This document shows, in pieces, positions 9,784 through 19,677 of a stretch of DNA of 64,000 nt (its first letter is position 1; every line of letters starts with the position of its first letter). Source of the DNA: Eukaryota sp. TZLM1-RC (Eukaryota > Metamonada: BaSk clade); the NCBI GenBank assembly GCA_040285825.1, contig JAUPSS010000004.1, positions 3,851,658 through 3,915,657 on the forward strand. Direction: 5' to 3'. A program made the translations under genes and the position numbers. The notes under the pieces are model-generated. The model saw only the letters and a list, made by a program, of their open reading frames with translations, had not been told where the DNA came from and ran no database searches.

Positions 9784-12050
9784 AATCTTTTCAAATCAAT
9801 CCTTTTGTGTTGAACTGAAACTTCAAACCCATCTGTCAGAATACTGCCATCAAAAAAGTAACCATTAGTTTTTTTGGTCATGGCACTATGCTGTATATTG
9901 AATACCCTTTGCCATGTTTTAAGATTCTTTTGGTCAACGTTAATCGTTTGATCATTACTTTCTTGAGTTTCATCAAATTTTGTGACGGGAAGCAATTGAT
10001 TCACCAGTCAGTTTTGGTGATTGATTATTAATAATTTAAATACCTCTGGTTTCAAGCCGCATATACGCTGAAGACAGTGATATTCTAATGGGAAAAAACG
10101 TTGTAAATGAATAAAGGATTAGGGTTTTTCCTTCAGCATTTTCGATTACTTCTTCAGAATTACGATTGACGTCCGTCATTAGCATGAAAGACTTTGTAAG
10201 ATATTGTTCCCAGTGTACCTGTTTATCAAAAAATATATTAAATACATGAGGCTTTCCTGTCTTTAACTTGGATTTTGGGATGGTCAAATTGAAACTCATT
10301 TGCTGGAGCATATTATTTACTGTTTTGCATTCTGTTGTAGTGTGTAATGAGTTTCATTTTTCAACTTGTGTGTTTGACTCCTCTTGTCATCCTCAGGTTT
10401 TTGAACAACATCATCCTCAACAACTTTTCGAATTTTAGGTGGATTACCTATAACAATCAGAAATTTTCAACCATGACACTTATACTGTTAAGGCCAACAG
10501 TTTGAATTCTATTTAGTTCATGTTCAAACATTCTAAAGATAGTTTTCACCATTTCGTGCTTGGCTGGTGAATTAATATTCATTTTGACTTCCCAAGCCAC
10601 ATTGATCAAGCGGCAAAAATGTTCAGAAAATGTTGTGAGAATATTAACCATATAGGACGTATGAATATTGGTGACACAATGATCCAAAATTCGAGTCACT
10701 CCCACAACACCGACATGAGTGTTGATCGAGAACAACTGAGGGTTATAATGGTTTATATAGATATTGGCCATTATAAATCTTGAAGTGTGAGCATCTTGGC
10801 GTGGTGGTTTACCCGTTACTCCCTTGTATAGGAATTTGTGAAAAACATTCACCTTTAGCCTTTCTTTGTCATCTTGTTTCAAATGACAATATTTTTTGAC
10901 CACCCAAAAAGTAAAGTGGCTTCAATAAGTTCTTTGGAAAACAAGACTGATTCCTCATGATGGAAAAAGCAATGCAAGTAATTCATAAATCCTTCATACA
11001 ATTTTGTCAATATTAACAACCATCACTTGAATCACTGTTTGCACATTTTGGTTAGGAATTAAATTTTTGATACCATATTTGAGGATTTACATTGAAATCA
11101 ACTTTAACAATTTTTGGTTTTGTTGTTCAAGAAATAGTTAGGAGTTTCGAAAACCAAAAGAGTATTCTGAAGACAAAGAATGGAGTAATTCTTCGTCTCT
11201 ATGGGACCAGGCATTTCCAATGACCTCCAAGAATTTGAATTTCCAGGCTGGACTGAGTTTTTTCTTAGCCCTATTCTCGCTCAATAAGTTCATGTTTACC
11301 TTGTTTTTTCAGAAAACATGAAGCAACATCAGATAAACTATTTCCAGCACCACATAGTGAAGTTGATGCTAAATTGAAGAGTATCAATAATTTTGAAATT
11401 ATATACATCTTCAATGAAAAGTTCAAAATATCAGTTAGTGGGCTAGATAAATATTCTCTTTTGAATAATTCCTTGCCATTAATGAAAGAGCGACTTTTCA
11501 AAGAGGACAAATCAAACTGTTTGATGTTATGTCCAGCCAAATAATCTGGTTGACAATTGTTCAGGGAATTATCAAAATTATGTATGATTGAAAGTTCATT
11601 GGGAAATAAATGAACAAAAAGTATCTGAGCAATGATTAGATACGGAAGAAAACACATTATAATCAGTGGAAGCCACAAATATATGTTTCTGTTTATTAAT
11701 TAATTGCGAAACCTTTGAGTCAAATTCCGCAATGACCAAAGAGATAAGTATGATAGCGTCTCTTCTAAGAGAAACGTCAGGTGGCTTTGAGAAAATCTGT
11801 GTCTTTTGATTTTCAATTTCCTTAATATGGCCTAAATTTGTTAATTTTTGTTCTAAAGAATCAATTTTAGCATCAAGTTTTTATCTTCCAGAATTATTAA
11901 TTAAATTGACAATGATTTGACTGTCTCTTTTAACAAATCTTGTTTTTGCGTTGTTTTTTTGATATTCAAAAATGAAAAATCTTAAATATTCGAATTTGTG
12001 TTTGTACTAGATATCAAGATTTGTCTCAATGTCAATCCACCATAAATTGA
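9784..12050 (-). pseudogene. Exonuclease-Fanzor fusion, copy D (truncated by LINE-A3)
   Basis: The minus strand shows the same order of motifs as copy A. ExoI WIDIET is at 12022-12036. ExoII DYLAGHNIKQFDL followed by L..R is at 11508-11545. A GNSLSDVASCFLKKQGKHEL segment follows at about 11330-11290, the usual polymerase-B exonuclease helix. ExoIII CLQNTLLVF lies at 11149-11178, with the tyrosine and aspartate both lost. Fanzor N-terminal sequence then spans about 11050-9784 (MNYLHCFFHHEESVLFSKEL; 10903-10457; 10311-10036; 10004 on). It ends with the Fanzor hallmark GSILTDGFEVSVQHKR at about 9801-9850, which is cut off by LINE-A3. Spacings ExoI-II-III-TDG are 502, 356 and 1342 bp. Frameshifts and stops make it a pseudogene. 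The exonuclease would be 3'-5'; the Fanzor is an RNA-guided DNA nuclease family. Confidence 0.75.
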
Positions 12051-13342
12051 CATTTTTGGGATGAAAACTTTCTAATGATTCAAAATCAATAAGTTTTTCT
12101 GTAGCTTCATTCATATTTAGATCTACATGTGGAAAAGACTCATTAATAAAACTTGTGGGTCAGTCTCAGATGGCTCTGAGTCACACGAGATTTATTGGTC
12201 TTTGAAGCAACTGCAGACGCTCTAAAGTTGTTTTACGTTTGATAGTATAAGAAGTGGTTGATATACGTTTAAGTGACATAAACGTTTATCAATAGTGATC
12301 ATATTGAAATCATATGGAAAACTAATAAATCGATTAGTATAAAATGCGAACTTTGCGAGATTTTTTACAAAGGTAATTATGAAGGTTGTTACGAAGTTTA
12401 TTACGAACTTTAATACGAAGTTTGTTTGCCTGGTTTTGTGCCAGTTTATCGGTACATCTCCACCATTTACATGTGCTTGTTCCACTGCCAACACATTCAG
12501 TGAAGCATTTCGGGTGAAATTGTATTGTTTTCACTTTGTCCAAACAATTCCGTGAATTATTTCAAAAGTATATGTCTATTAGCACACATTACGAAGACAT
12601 TGCTGCAGTGAGATTTGATGGTGAAAAAGTGGGTTCTAAAAATATTTCCTCCTCGATTGTGTTTGCAATAATTGGATCGATGAATAATAATTCCATAATA
12701 AATTGTGGTCAGTAACACAAGATCTTTAAATTTCTAAAACTTTGTGATTGTCAAATTTTGGTAAATGTTTGTGGATAGAGTTTTACAGTTTTGACATGTG
12801 GAGCATTCATCAAATGCAAGCATATATTCTCAAGCAAAAAACTGAAAAATTGTTGTTACTAAAGCTTGTTCAACACTGTGAACAAGCATATGAAGGACTT
12901 TGATTCTCATGACTGATTATGAGAAAAACAGCTTTTTAGAAACAAACAATACAATGCATGTATTGGATTTTCAAAAGAACAGAATTGAATGTATGGATCA
13001 TCAACCTGTTACTTCAGCAAAGTTTTCTGTACGCTTTGAAAAGGCTGATACGTTCATGAGGCAAAATTCATAGCTGGTGAAATGCCATTGTTGCTCCAAT
13101 GGTTACAGGAACGATTTTTCGTTTTCTGTGGGTCACTTCTTTCATACATCATCACTGGTGGTTTGGGGTATTTGTCAAGTATATGCAGTAAATGGTACGC
13201 TTTACCATTTTTCTTTGTTTATTATTTCAAATACCATCATTTTATTGCAATATTAGCATAATGTATTGAATTAGTGCTTCTGAGCTACCATCAGGAATTA
13301 GTGCTTTGGTATTAATTTCTAATTGCTTTTTTGAAGATCTTT
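12051..13342. other. Region upstream of Exo-Fanzor copy D; short cysteine-rich ORF only
   Basis: The minus-strand ORF 12543-12334 has a cysteine-rich segment (CFTECVGSGTSTCKWWRC) and then a KLRIKVRNKLRNN helix. It may be the N-terminal leftover of the copy D protein, because it runs in the same direction. I see no 2A motif and no Ulp1 motif here. The rest (12560-13340) shows no supported gene. Confidence 0.4.
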
Positions 13343-14062
13343 ATGATCTCTTTTGTGATTTGGATGATCCTTCTTATTGCATGTCTGGTGCTTATTGCTA
13401 CTGCTGAAGATATTCACCTTTCAGTCAATGAATCAGCAGAAAAATTCATCTTATGGTCCAAATCCGACGCCTGGATACCATTATCACCATCACAAGCATC
13501 CAACGTGTATATTCAAGGTAGGAGCAAGGATTTGGTGGTGGTTCTGGACAAGGATGTATCTATCATGTCGCTGCACCTCAGGAATGTCATTCTCCAACTT
13601 AACACCTCATCACTTACTGTCAAGGGTCTTACCTGTCTATCCAGAGCCGAAATCCATTCTTTGAACTACGATCTTTCTTCAATTTCAACACAATTTCTTC
13701 AATTTGTAGGAAAAGAGAACATAGTCAATTCCACCCTCATTATTGGTTCTCGCACAGGTGTTACAGAACATAATCAGCATATTCCAGATTGTGGTGCTCA
13801 AATAGTTGAATTACATTCTAGTATTACAAAACAAAGGTCATCATCCGTTAAAACTGCAAAGAATTTATTGCTCTCAATGGATATCCTTATTTTGCTTGTT
13901 GTGCCGTTTACTTTCATTGTTTTAGTAGTAGTTAACTTGTCGCAATTCATTAAAATTCGACAATTGAAACGTCAAATTTCCAAGATTCAAGAAGACTTCG
14001 TCAAGTTGTGTCCTAAATGTATTACACCAATGGTCTATCATTGGCACCTTCAGATAAAGTGA
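13343..14062 (+). CDS. Secreted/type I membrane protein of unknown function
   Basis: From the first ATG (13343) the ORF encodes 239 residues. The first ~22 residues (MISFVIWMILLIACLVLIATAE) look like a signal peptide. About 165 residues of polar ectodomain follow, with β-strand-rich text (DLVVVLDKDVSIMSLHLRN, VILQLNTSSLTVKGLTC) and several N-x-S/T sites. A single strong membrane span (about residues 179-202, LLVVPFTFIVLVVVNL) and a short basic cytoplasmic tail with CPKC finish it. The family is not recognised. The alternating β-strand text is loosely like the N-terminal domain of the polyprotein at 20805, which may mean a shared β-helix-like fold, but no homology is claimed. Confidence 0.55.
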   Translation: MISFVIWMILLIACLVLIATAEDIHLSVNESAEKFILWSKSDAWIPLSPSQASNVYIQGRSKDLVVVLDKDVSIMSLHLRNVILQLNTSSLTVKGLTCLSRAEIHSLNYDLSSISTQFLQFVGKENIVNSTLIIGSRTGVTEHNQHIPDCGAQIVELHSSITKQRSSSVKTAKNLLLSMDILILLVVPFTFIVLVVVNLSQFIKIRQLKRQISKIQEDFVKLCPKCITPMVYHWHLQIK

Positions 14063-15056
14063 AGTGATTCATACTTTTTGTTGTAGTTCTGATACTACTT
14101 TACTATCAGTCAACCATCAGACAAAACATTTGGTAACCATTTGGTTTGGTTTGGAAGAACCCTACACCGTCACCATATTTTTCAATTCACATTTACTACT
14201 CGTACAAGATAAGTTATCCGTCACAGTTTTTTTTCATGGAGTTTTCTTTTTCTCATCCATAATATGATTCAGATCTCAGTTGTGTTTGAGTTAAGATTCT
14301 CAAGATATTCAATACCATGAAAATCATAAAGCTGCTCTGTAGCTACTCATTAAACACTTTTCAACACCCTTTCATTGTGTTTAAGACAGTTAACCTCAAC
14401 AAAGCAGCACAGCCCTCACTCCTAGAATACACATCTACCAAGGGAGATTAAACCGGTTTTTCTGAGAATTCTTCTCAAACCCATACATTTCAAACCTAGT
14501 GTTGGTTGCTTTCCGTTTTTCGATTTGTACTTACCTTTCAGTCCCCAAAGTTAATACTCATATTTTTATCATTCTAATGGGCCTTTAATTTGTTGATTTC
14601 GCTGACATCACTTTTGTGTTGGTTTATTTACTTGTAACGTCTAAACAGAGTGTGGGGGCAAATGGTGCTGAGCAATTCATTATGGACGAATTTAATTCGA
14701 TATACTTCTTGATTTGTTTATTTTCTAGAAATTTCGTGAGAATTCTGATATCCTGTGAAACATTTCCACGAACAACTGATAGAATTCCACATTCTGCGTT
14801 TACTGGACTAATGCAATAACGGAATTCAAAGGTGTTGAGGCATAGTTTTTCTTTCAACACATTGATTTATTCCAACAAAAAACTAAGCAGCAGACTCAAA
14901 ATTCGAAATCTTCATACCCCAACTCAGCCAAAAAGAATTTACTGGAAGTTTTTGTTTCGTAAAATCGACCAGGAGATATCAAAGCAGAAAATAACAAGGG
15001 GATAATGTTATTAAAAATAAGAAAAAAAAACAATTCTGTTCTGCCAAAACATTTTG
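14063..15056. other. Intergenic stretch, nothing recognised
   Basis: Short ORFs at 14064-14267 (+) and 14624-14860 (-, about 78 codons) have no recognisable motif. I see no repeat shared with the rest of the window. Confidence 0.5.
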
Positions 15057-15340
15057 TCAAAAACTCTTCCTGTACGCTGTTTCACAAATTCAATAAAATC
15101 ATCCAAGAAAGATACATCAATGGAAAGTGATGAAATGTTTACAATTAAACAGATGTTTTGGAGAAATTTTTGATCCATTTTTACAAATGAACGATGTTTT
15201 AAAAGAATACCTCAAATTTTGTAGCGTTCTAGGTGGTATCTCGTGTACGTTATCAGGAAAACATTTACTCCAAATGTTAGGGGGCAAACAATTGAGAGCA
15301 TTTTCATGGCGCATGCCAACTATGACTAGATGTTACTAGT
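15057..15340 (-). mobile_element. LINE-B-like fragment (zinc-knuckle region)
   Basis: The minus-strand ORF 15314-15117 encodes NIWSKCFPDNVHEIPPRTLQ then LRYSFKTSFICKNGSKISPK and HLFNCKHFITFH. It matches the layout of the other LINE copies (WCQCFPDSVQEIPSRNL in 33608-33982, and the CICSN..LRHALNCSKLITY knuckle of family A). It lies just downstream of Fanzor A and is a small dead remnant. Confidence 0.55.
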
Positions 15341-15353
15341 CAGTAAAAATAAA

Positions 15354-17843
15354 CTAAGTTCTAAGATAAACAGGCCTACCTTCTTCACCGGATAACCAGT
15401 GATCAAATACATTCAACATATTCAAACAAGCCATCTTGTTCCTATTCCAATACTTTGCCTTGACTGCTTCTCTACTTTCTGACTTTTTACATCGTGCTTT
15501 TGCATCATTAATACACTGAGAACTTCTACATTCCAAAAGCCCATGAGGAAATTTGAACGGTGTTTTTTCAGCACTTTTAGGAATTGGATTCCTTGTTTTG
15601 ATAGTTGTTTCAAACACTTTTTCAAAGCAAGAAGGACACTTTGAAGAAGTATGGCTTTCATCAATTAGAACAGTTTGAAAACCTCGTCTAAGAAAACAAC
15701 TTATCCATCTATTGGAAGGAGTTGGGGGACTATGTTTGAGATTACTGATTGGTTTACGACCCAAGTCCCCAATACACAATACCATTTTGTCTTTACCACC
15801 GAATGTTGTCAATAACTTGTTCACAATTCTTTCTTCAGTGTTTTTCCTATGGATAAAACTTTGGATATTATGTATCCTCCATAAGGGTAAACTATAAAAT
15901 TGTTTCACTGCATTGTAGTGTTTACACTTGGCCAACATAAACTCTCTGAATTTGTGGTAATCAACAGTTTTTGAATCATGATCACGTAACCACGAATTCC
16001 ATTCCTCAATGGTCATTGTCTGGTCTTCACTAATACGATTATTTTGTCTAACACAAAATTGTAACACTTGTTTGTGTTTTCTATTCACCATATGTTAGCC
16101 TCATCCATTCATATTTTTTCAGTGGATTTGAATTGGATTCTTCCGACTGTGCTCCAAACTGAATTAAATCTCTCTTTCCAAGATCACCAAAAACCACATT
16201 TTTATCACTATAATCTTCAGGATCAAGGTGATCAAAATAAGAGACTGAAACCTTGGCAATATTTGAATCAGGTTTAAAGGTTAATCCTGCGAAATCTTCT
16301 CTCACAAACTGAAAACAAATACTTATACCATTGGTTACTGCGTAATTATTGAATTTGAAACCATTTTTTTGAAAGATTTGTTATTAGTGTTGAACCATCT
16401 GTTCCAATAAGAATTCTGTTGATTGTGAGTTAGACTACCAATATCAGATATATACATATAATTTTGGACTTGTTTAAATCGAGGTTTACCATCTAAATTA
16501 CCCATAGCATTTTTCCCAATACCCCACAATGTTCGCATGTCTATTGGAAAGTATCCAGGTTTACTACCCATATTAAGTGGAATGACATTAAACAATTTTG
16601 CTTCAATTCCTTCTAAATATTGAATTATTTGAAATGATGGTTTCAGAAAATGTAAAGGATACTTTTCAAGGGTGTATTGCAGTATTTTAACTTGCACATT
16701 TTCTGTTCCATTGCCCTCATTAATTTGGATAATATTTGGGAAAATTATAGACAACCAGTGCTCCAATAATAATGTAACACCTTCTTCCATCAAATAATTT
16801 GTGATTTCAAACACAACATCGGTTGTAGAATTATCAAAATATTTAATAACTTCTTGTAAAAAATATACATTAGATGGGTGATCAGAATTTCCAAAATTTT
16901 GCAAGTAATTAATTAATTCAATTCGCTTCCCACCAGTCATAAAATCCTTCACAATTTTCTAACGAAATCTAAAGAAACTGAGAAATCTTTGGCGTTGCAT
17001 ATAATTCAAATGTTGCAAACTATCTGGAAGAACTTCTGTCCAATTTTCCTTCATTAGATCTTACAAATCTTTTTTTCCCATTATATGATTAATGAACCTC
17101 TTGATATATAAATGATAATTTCTTTTGATATTCAGTTCAAAAGCAGGCCACATTTCATATTGACTCATGTATTCAAATGATCTATTTACATGGTTATAAT
17201 CTAGTCTAGGCATATGGCAAATTGATGAAGTGTCGGTGTATTCAGTGAGACAATGGCGATACCCAGGGAATTCAGAGTTGTTATCATAAGTTCCTAACCC
17301 AAAAATAAAGTTGTTCAAATCATCACTTAACGTTGGTATTGGTTTATCGAATGCTAATTTAAACCGATGCACCTTTGAAGATAATTTTTTCAAACATATC
17401 ATTGTGTGATAGAATAATTTGTAGTCAAAATTTGTTAAATCTTCGCTCTTCATGAATTTGACTAAAAGATACTGTTTGACACAAAATGAAGTTTGTTGTC
17501 TTACAGCAGTCATTATCTCAGATGCTATAAGTAACTCTTCTAGTAATTCTCTATACCTTGCTGTAGATGAAACAGAGGTCTTTACTGTAGACCATGACTG
17601 ATTTATTATTTTATCCCTTTGGAATAGAATAAACAATTTGAAAACTAGAATTGCATCCTGAAGACAATAAGATCCTAATGTTCTCAATGGTTTATTTGAA
17701 TAGAGGCTATCAACAGGTAATAAATTTTTAAACTCATCATGAAGTTTAAGTTTTGTTTCAGCAAGTACATGGTATGCTAAATTGTTCAATGAAGCTCCAT
17801 ATCTAATTTTGATAAATTTTCTGGCAAACAAAAAAGTGTCCAA
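15354..17843 (-). pseudogene. Fanzor-type nuclease (TnpB-like), copy A, fused behind a PolB-type exonuclease
   Basis: ORF pieces 17843-17061, 16952-16335, 16305-16081 and 16091-15354 form one gene with small frameshifts. 17843-17061 starts with the end of the exonuclease (SLNNLAYHVL; YCLQDAILVF) and continues without a stop into Fanzor N-terminal helices. 16952-16335 has GYFPIDMRTLWGIGK and WNRWF. At 16318-16335 a shifted frame reads TNGISICFQF, the Fanzor TDG.svs.f motif. RuvC-I is VVFGDLGKRDLIQFG (about 16160-16205). The RuvC-II equivalent is CIGDLGRKP, with the glutamate moved to IDESHTSSKCPSC as known for Fanzors; a C..C / C....C zinc ribbon follows. RuvC-III reads YWNRNKMACLNML, so the usual catalytic Asp of NRD is Asn (AAC). 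The end GRPVYLR is typical. Fanzors are RNA-guided nucleases; this copy is decayed. Confidence 0.8.
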
Positions 17844-18420
17844 AATAGTGAAATTTTCATAAAACTGAATTACTTCTCTCCAACGTCGATGAAGATATAA
17901 TTCATTTAGACCAATTCATTGGGACAAAATTGGAAAAGTTATTCCAAAATGTGATAATCGCACAGCCAACACAGGTAAATCAAAATTAAAAATATTATGG
18001 CCTAAGAAACCAACAATTTTTTTTATCATAAGTGAATTCTGCAAATGACTTCAATAGATGTTGTTCATGATCAAATTTATTCAATGAAACATCAAAAACT
18101 GGTTTGTTATCATTGGTCCATGATAACACTCGTCTCGTTCCCTCTAAATTAGCAACATAATTTATACTCGAGGAATGGAAAATAGTATCCCCATTATGGT
18201 CAATTTCAAACAAAATCATAGAAATCATTAAAATTTCGTGCCGTTCTAAAAAACCTGTTGTTCTAACAATTGCTCATCATCAGTCATTTGGCGACGTCGC
18301 TCTGACTATGATTGCTTTTGTTGAGCTCGCAAATTGTCTAAAGTTTTATTAATATCTTTTTTCTTGGTTATTTCAACACCAATTTCCTTGGTTTCAATAT
18401 CAATTGAACAAATAAGAGGG
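17653..18420 (-). pseudogene. DNA-polymerase-B-type 3'-5' exonuclease module of copy A
   Basis: All three exonuclease motifs are visible on the minus strand: ExoI ICSIDIET (18390-18412), ExoII GFLGHNIFNFDLPVL (17964-18011), and ExoIII YCLQDAILVF (17641-17670). ILDTFLFARKF and SLNNLAYHVLAETK helices sit between II and III, as in family B polymerases. Frame breaks: an A-run shift next to ExoII at about 18010-18017, one in-frame TGA at about 17920, and stops between 18228 and 18306. The metal-binding D, E, D and D residues are all kept. No polymerase palm motif (SLYP, YGDTD) follows; Fanzor sequence does. The module would remove 3' nucleotides from DNA ends. Confidence 0.8.
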
Positions 18421-18956
18421 CGATCAGAGGTACTAACTTTTTGATTAAGGACAGGATCATCAATAAAAGGTTTCTTTTTAACCTTTTTCTTCTTTCCCCG
18501 AATCACATCAATTTTTTTAAATTCATTAACACTTGAAACAGAAGATTTAGGTGCAACAAGATTTTGAAAATCTCTGGGTTTCTGAGGCAGTTCAGTACTA
18601 CCTCTACTTTGGACAAACCTACGTCGACTCCTCTTTGATGAATGTTCGACCGGAATCAGAAATCTTTGACTGTTTCTTAATGATTTTGAATAACTCAATG
18701 ATTTTCTAATTTTGTTATATTTGGTCCTACGTTGTATTGGGGTCAAGGATGAATCTTTTCCAATTTGGGATAGTGTTGAAGGTTCTTGTTGCAGGCTGTC
18801 TTGCTGATTGGAAGAAATCACGGCAGAAGTGATTGGTCTCATATTTTTTACAGAAGAAACAACCTTTGTGGGAACAACAGACGATGATGACCGTCTGACA
18901 GTTTTTGAAGGAGGGGTTGATTCCACTGATGACTTTCTCATTTTGGGCTGACAATA

Positions 18957-18983
18957 TGGACCAGGGTTCGCCTCTACATCACC
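18957..18983 (-). other. 2A ribosome-skipping peptide, second copy
   Basis: A second GDVEANPGP with different codons (GAT, GAG, GCG, AAC versus GAC, GAA, GCA, AAT in the first) follows the Ulp1 module. Codon differences with identical residues indicate selection on the peptide. It would separate the protease from the linker-exonuclease-Fanzor product. Confidence 0.9.
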
Positions 18984-19019
18984 ATGTTCTGTGAGCAACT
19001 GTTGTTTCAATGCTGCGCG

Positions 19020-19610
19020 GAACTGATATACATTGACTGAAATATTGGCTGTTTCCGTCAACATCTCGTTTAAAGAAACAAAGTTGTGATGATTTTCTAT
19101 AAAGTACTGTACATATTTCAAACAAAAAATTCCGCAATCATTCACACTTTGAACTCTAGGCACAGGAAAAATTTTAACACCATCAAGGCAACTTAAAATC
19201 ACTGCAAATTTGTGCAATACAGCTGCAATATTGTGAGATACTTCTTGACCTTGAGTAACCATGGAATCTATGGCACCACAATATAAATTATAGTCTTCGT
19301 TGTTCGGTTTTTTCAAAAAAACCCATGACATCAATAACTAAAACAATCCAATGATTTCCCATTCCTCCAGATTCTATGTCCATTGATGAGACAGTCTTAC
19401 CAAAGACATCATTGATTGGAATAATGACAAAGCGACAATTGTGATTGTTACGGATGGGTGTTATAATGTAATTACGCATGGTCCGAACCATTGACTCATG
19501 GTCATCAAGGAGAGCACTCTGAACCACATTCACATTCAAAATTGAAACATGATTGGATTGGATCATCCACTTGGCTGAAAAATAATTTATTACCTCATCT
19601 TCAACAAATT
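19020..19610 (-). pseudogene. Ulp1/C48-type cysteine protease module inside the polyprotein
   Basis: The module is bounded by the two 2A peptides. His-Trp (NHW, about 19348-19356), Asp (AIDSM, about 19255-19270), and the Q....DCG pair (about 19130-19150) appear in the order and rough spacing of SUMO/adenain-like C48 proteases. The only defect is a T-homopolymer frameshift between His and Asp. Proteases of this type occur in Polintons and in some LINEs (Utopia). Here the job could be processing the polyprotein or removing SUMO from host proteins; the sequence does not say which. Confidence 0.75.
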
Positions 19611-19650
19611 CCATTGGTTCTAATGATTTAATGGAGGAAAGATCGATCGA

Positions 19651-19677
19651 GGGACCTGGATTTGCTTCTACGTCACC
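19651..19677 (-). other. 2A ribosome-skipping peptide, first copy
   Basis: The minus strand encodes GDVEANPGP, exactly matching the D[V/I]ExNPGP consensus of 2A/CHYSEL peptides. These make the ribosome skip the Gly-Pro bond, so the N-terminal repeat domain would be released from the protease. It lies between the repeat domain and the Ulp1 module. Confidence 0.9.

Noticed and set aside
12440-12490. GGDVPINWHK as a 2A peptide upstream of exonuclease copy D
   Set aside because: It lacks the ExNPGP part of the consensus.
13343-14062. A relative of the polyprotein N-terminal repeat domain
   Set aside because: Only general β-strand-like composition is shared; no alignable repeat.
16306-16335. A 30-nt GT-AG intron (GTAACC...TTTTCAG) between two Fanzor A pieces
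   Set aside because: Splicing it does not keep the frame, and the supposed intron itself encodes the conserved TNGISICFQF motif in a shifted frame; a small frameshift explains it better.
15354-18420. A Polinton-type DNA polymerase B gene
   Set aside because: The three exonuclease motifs are present but no palm motifs (SLYP, YGDTDS) follow; the sequence after ExoIII is Fanzor.
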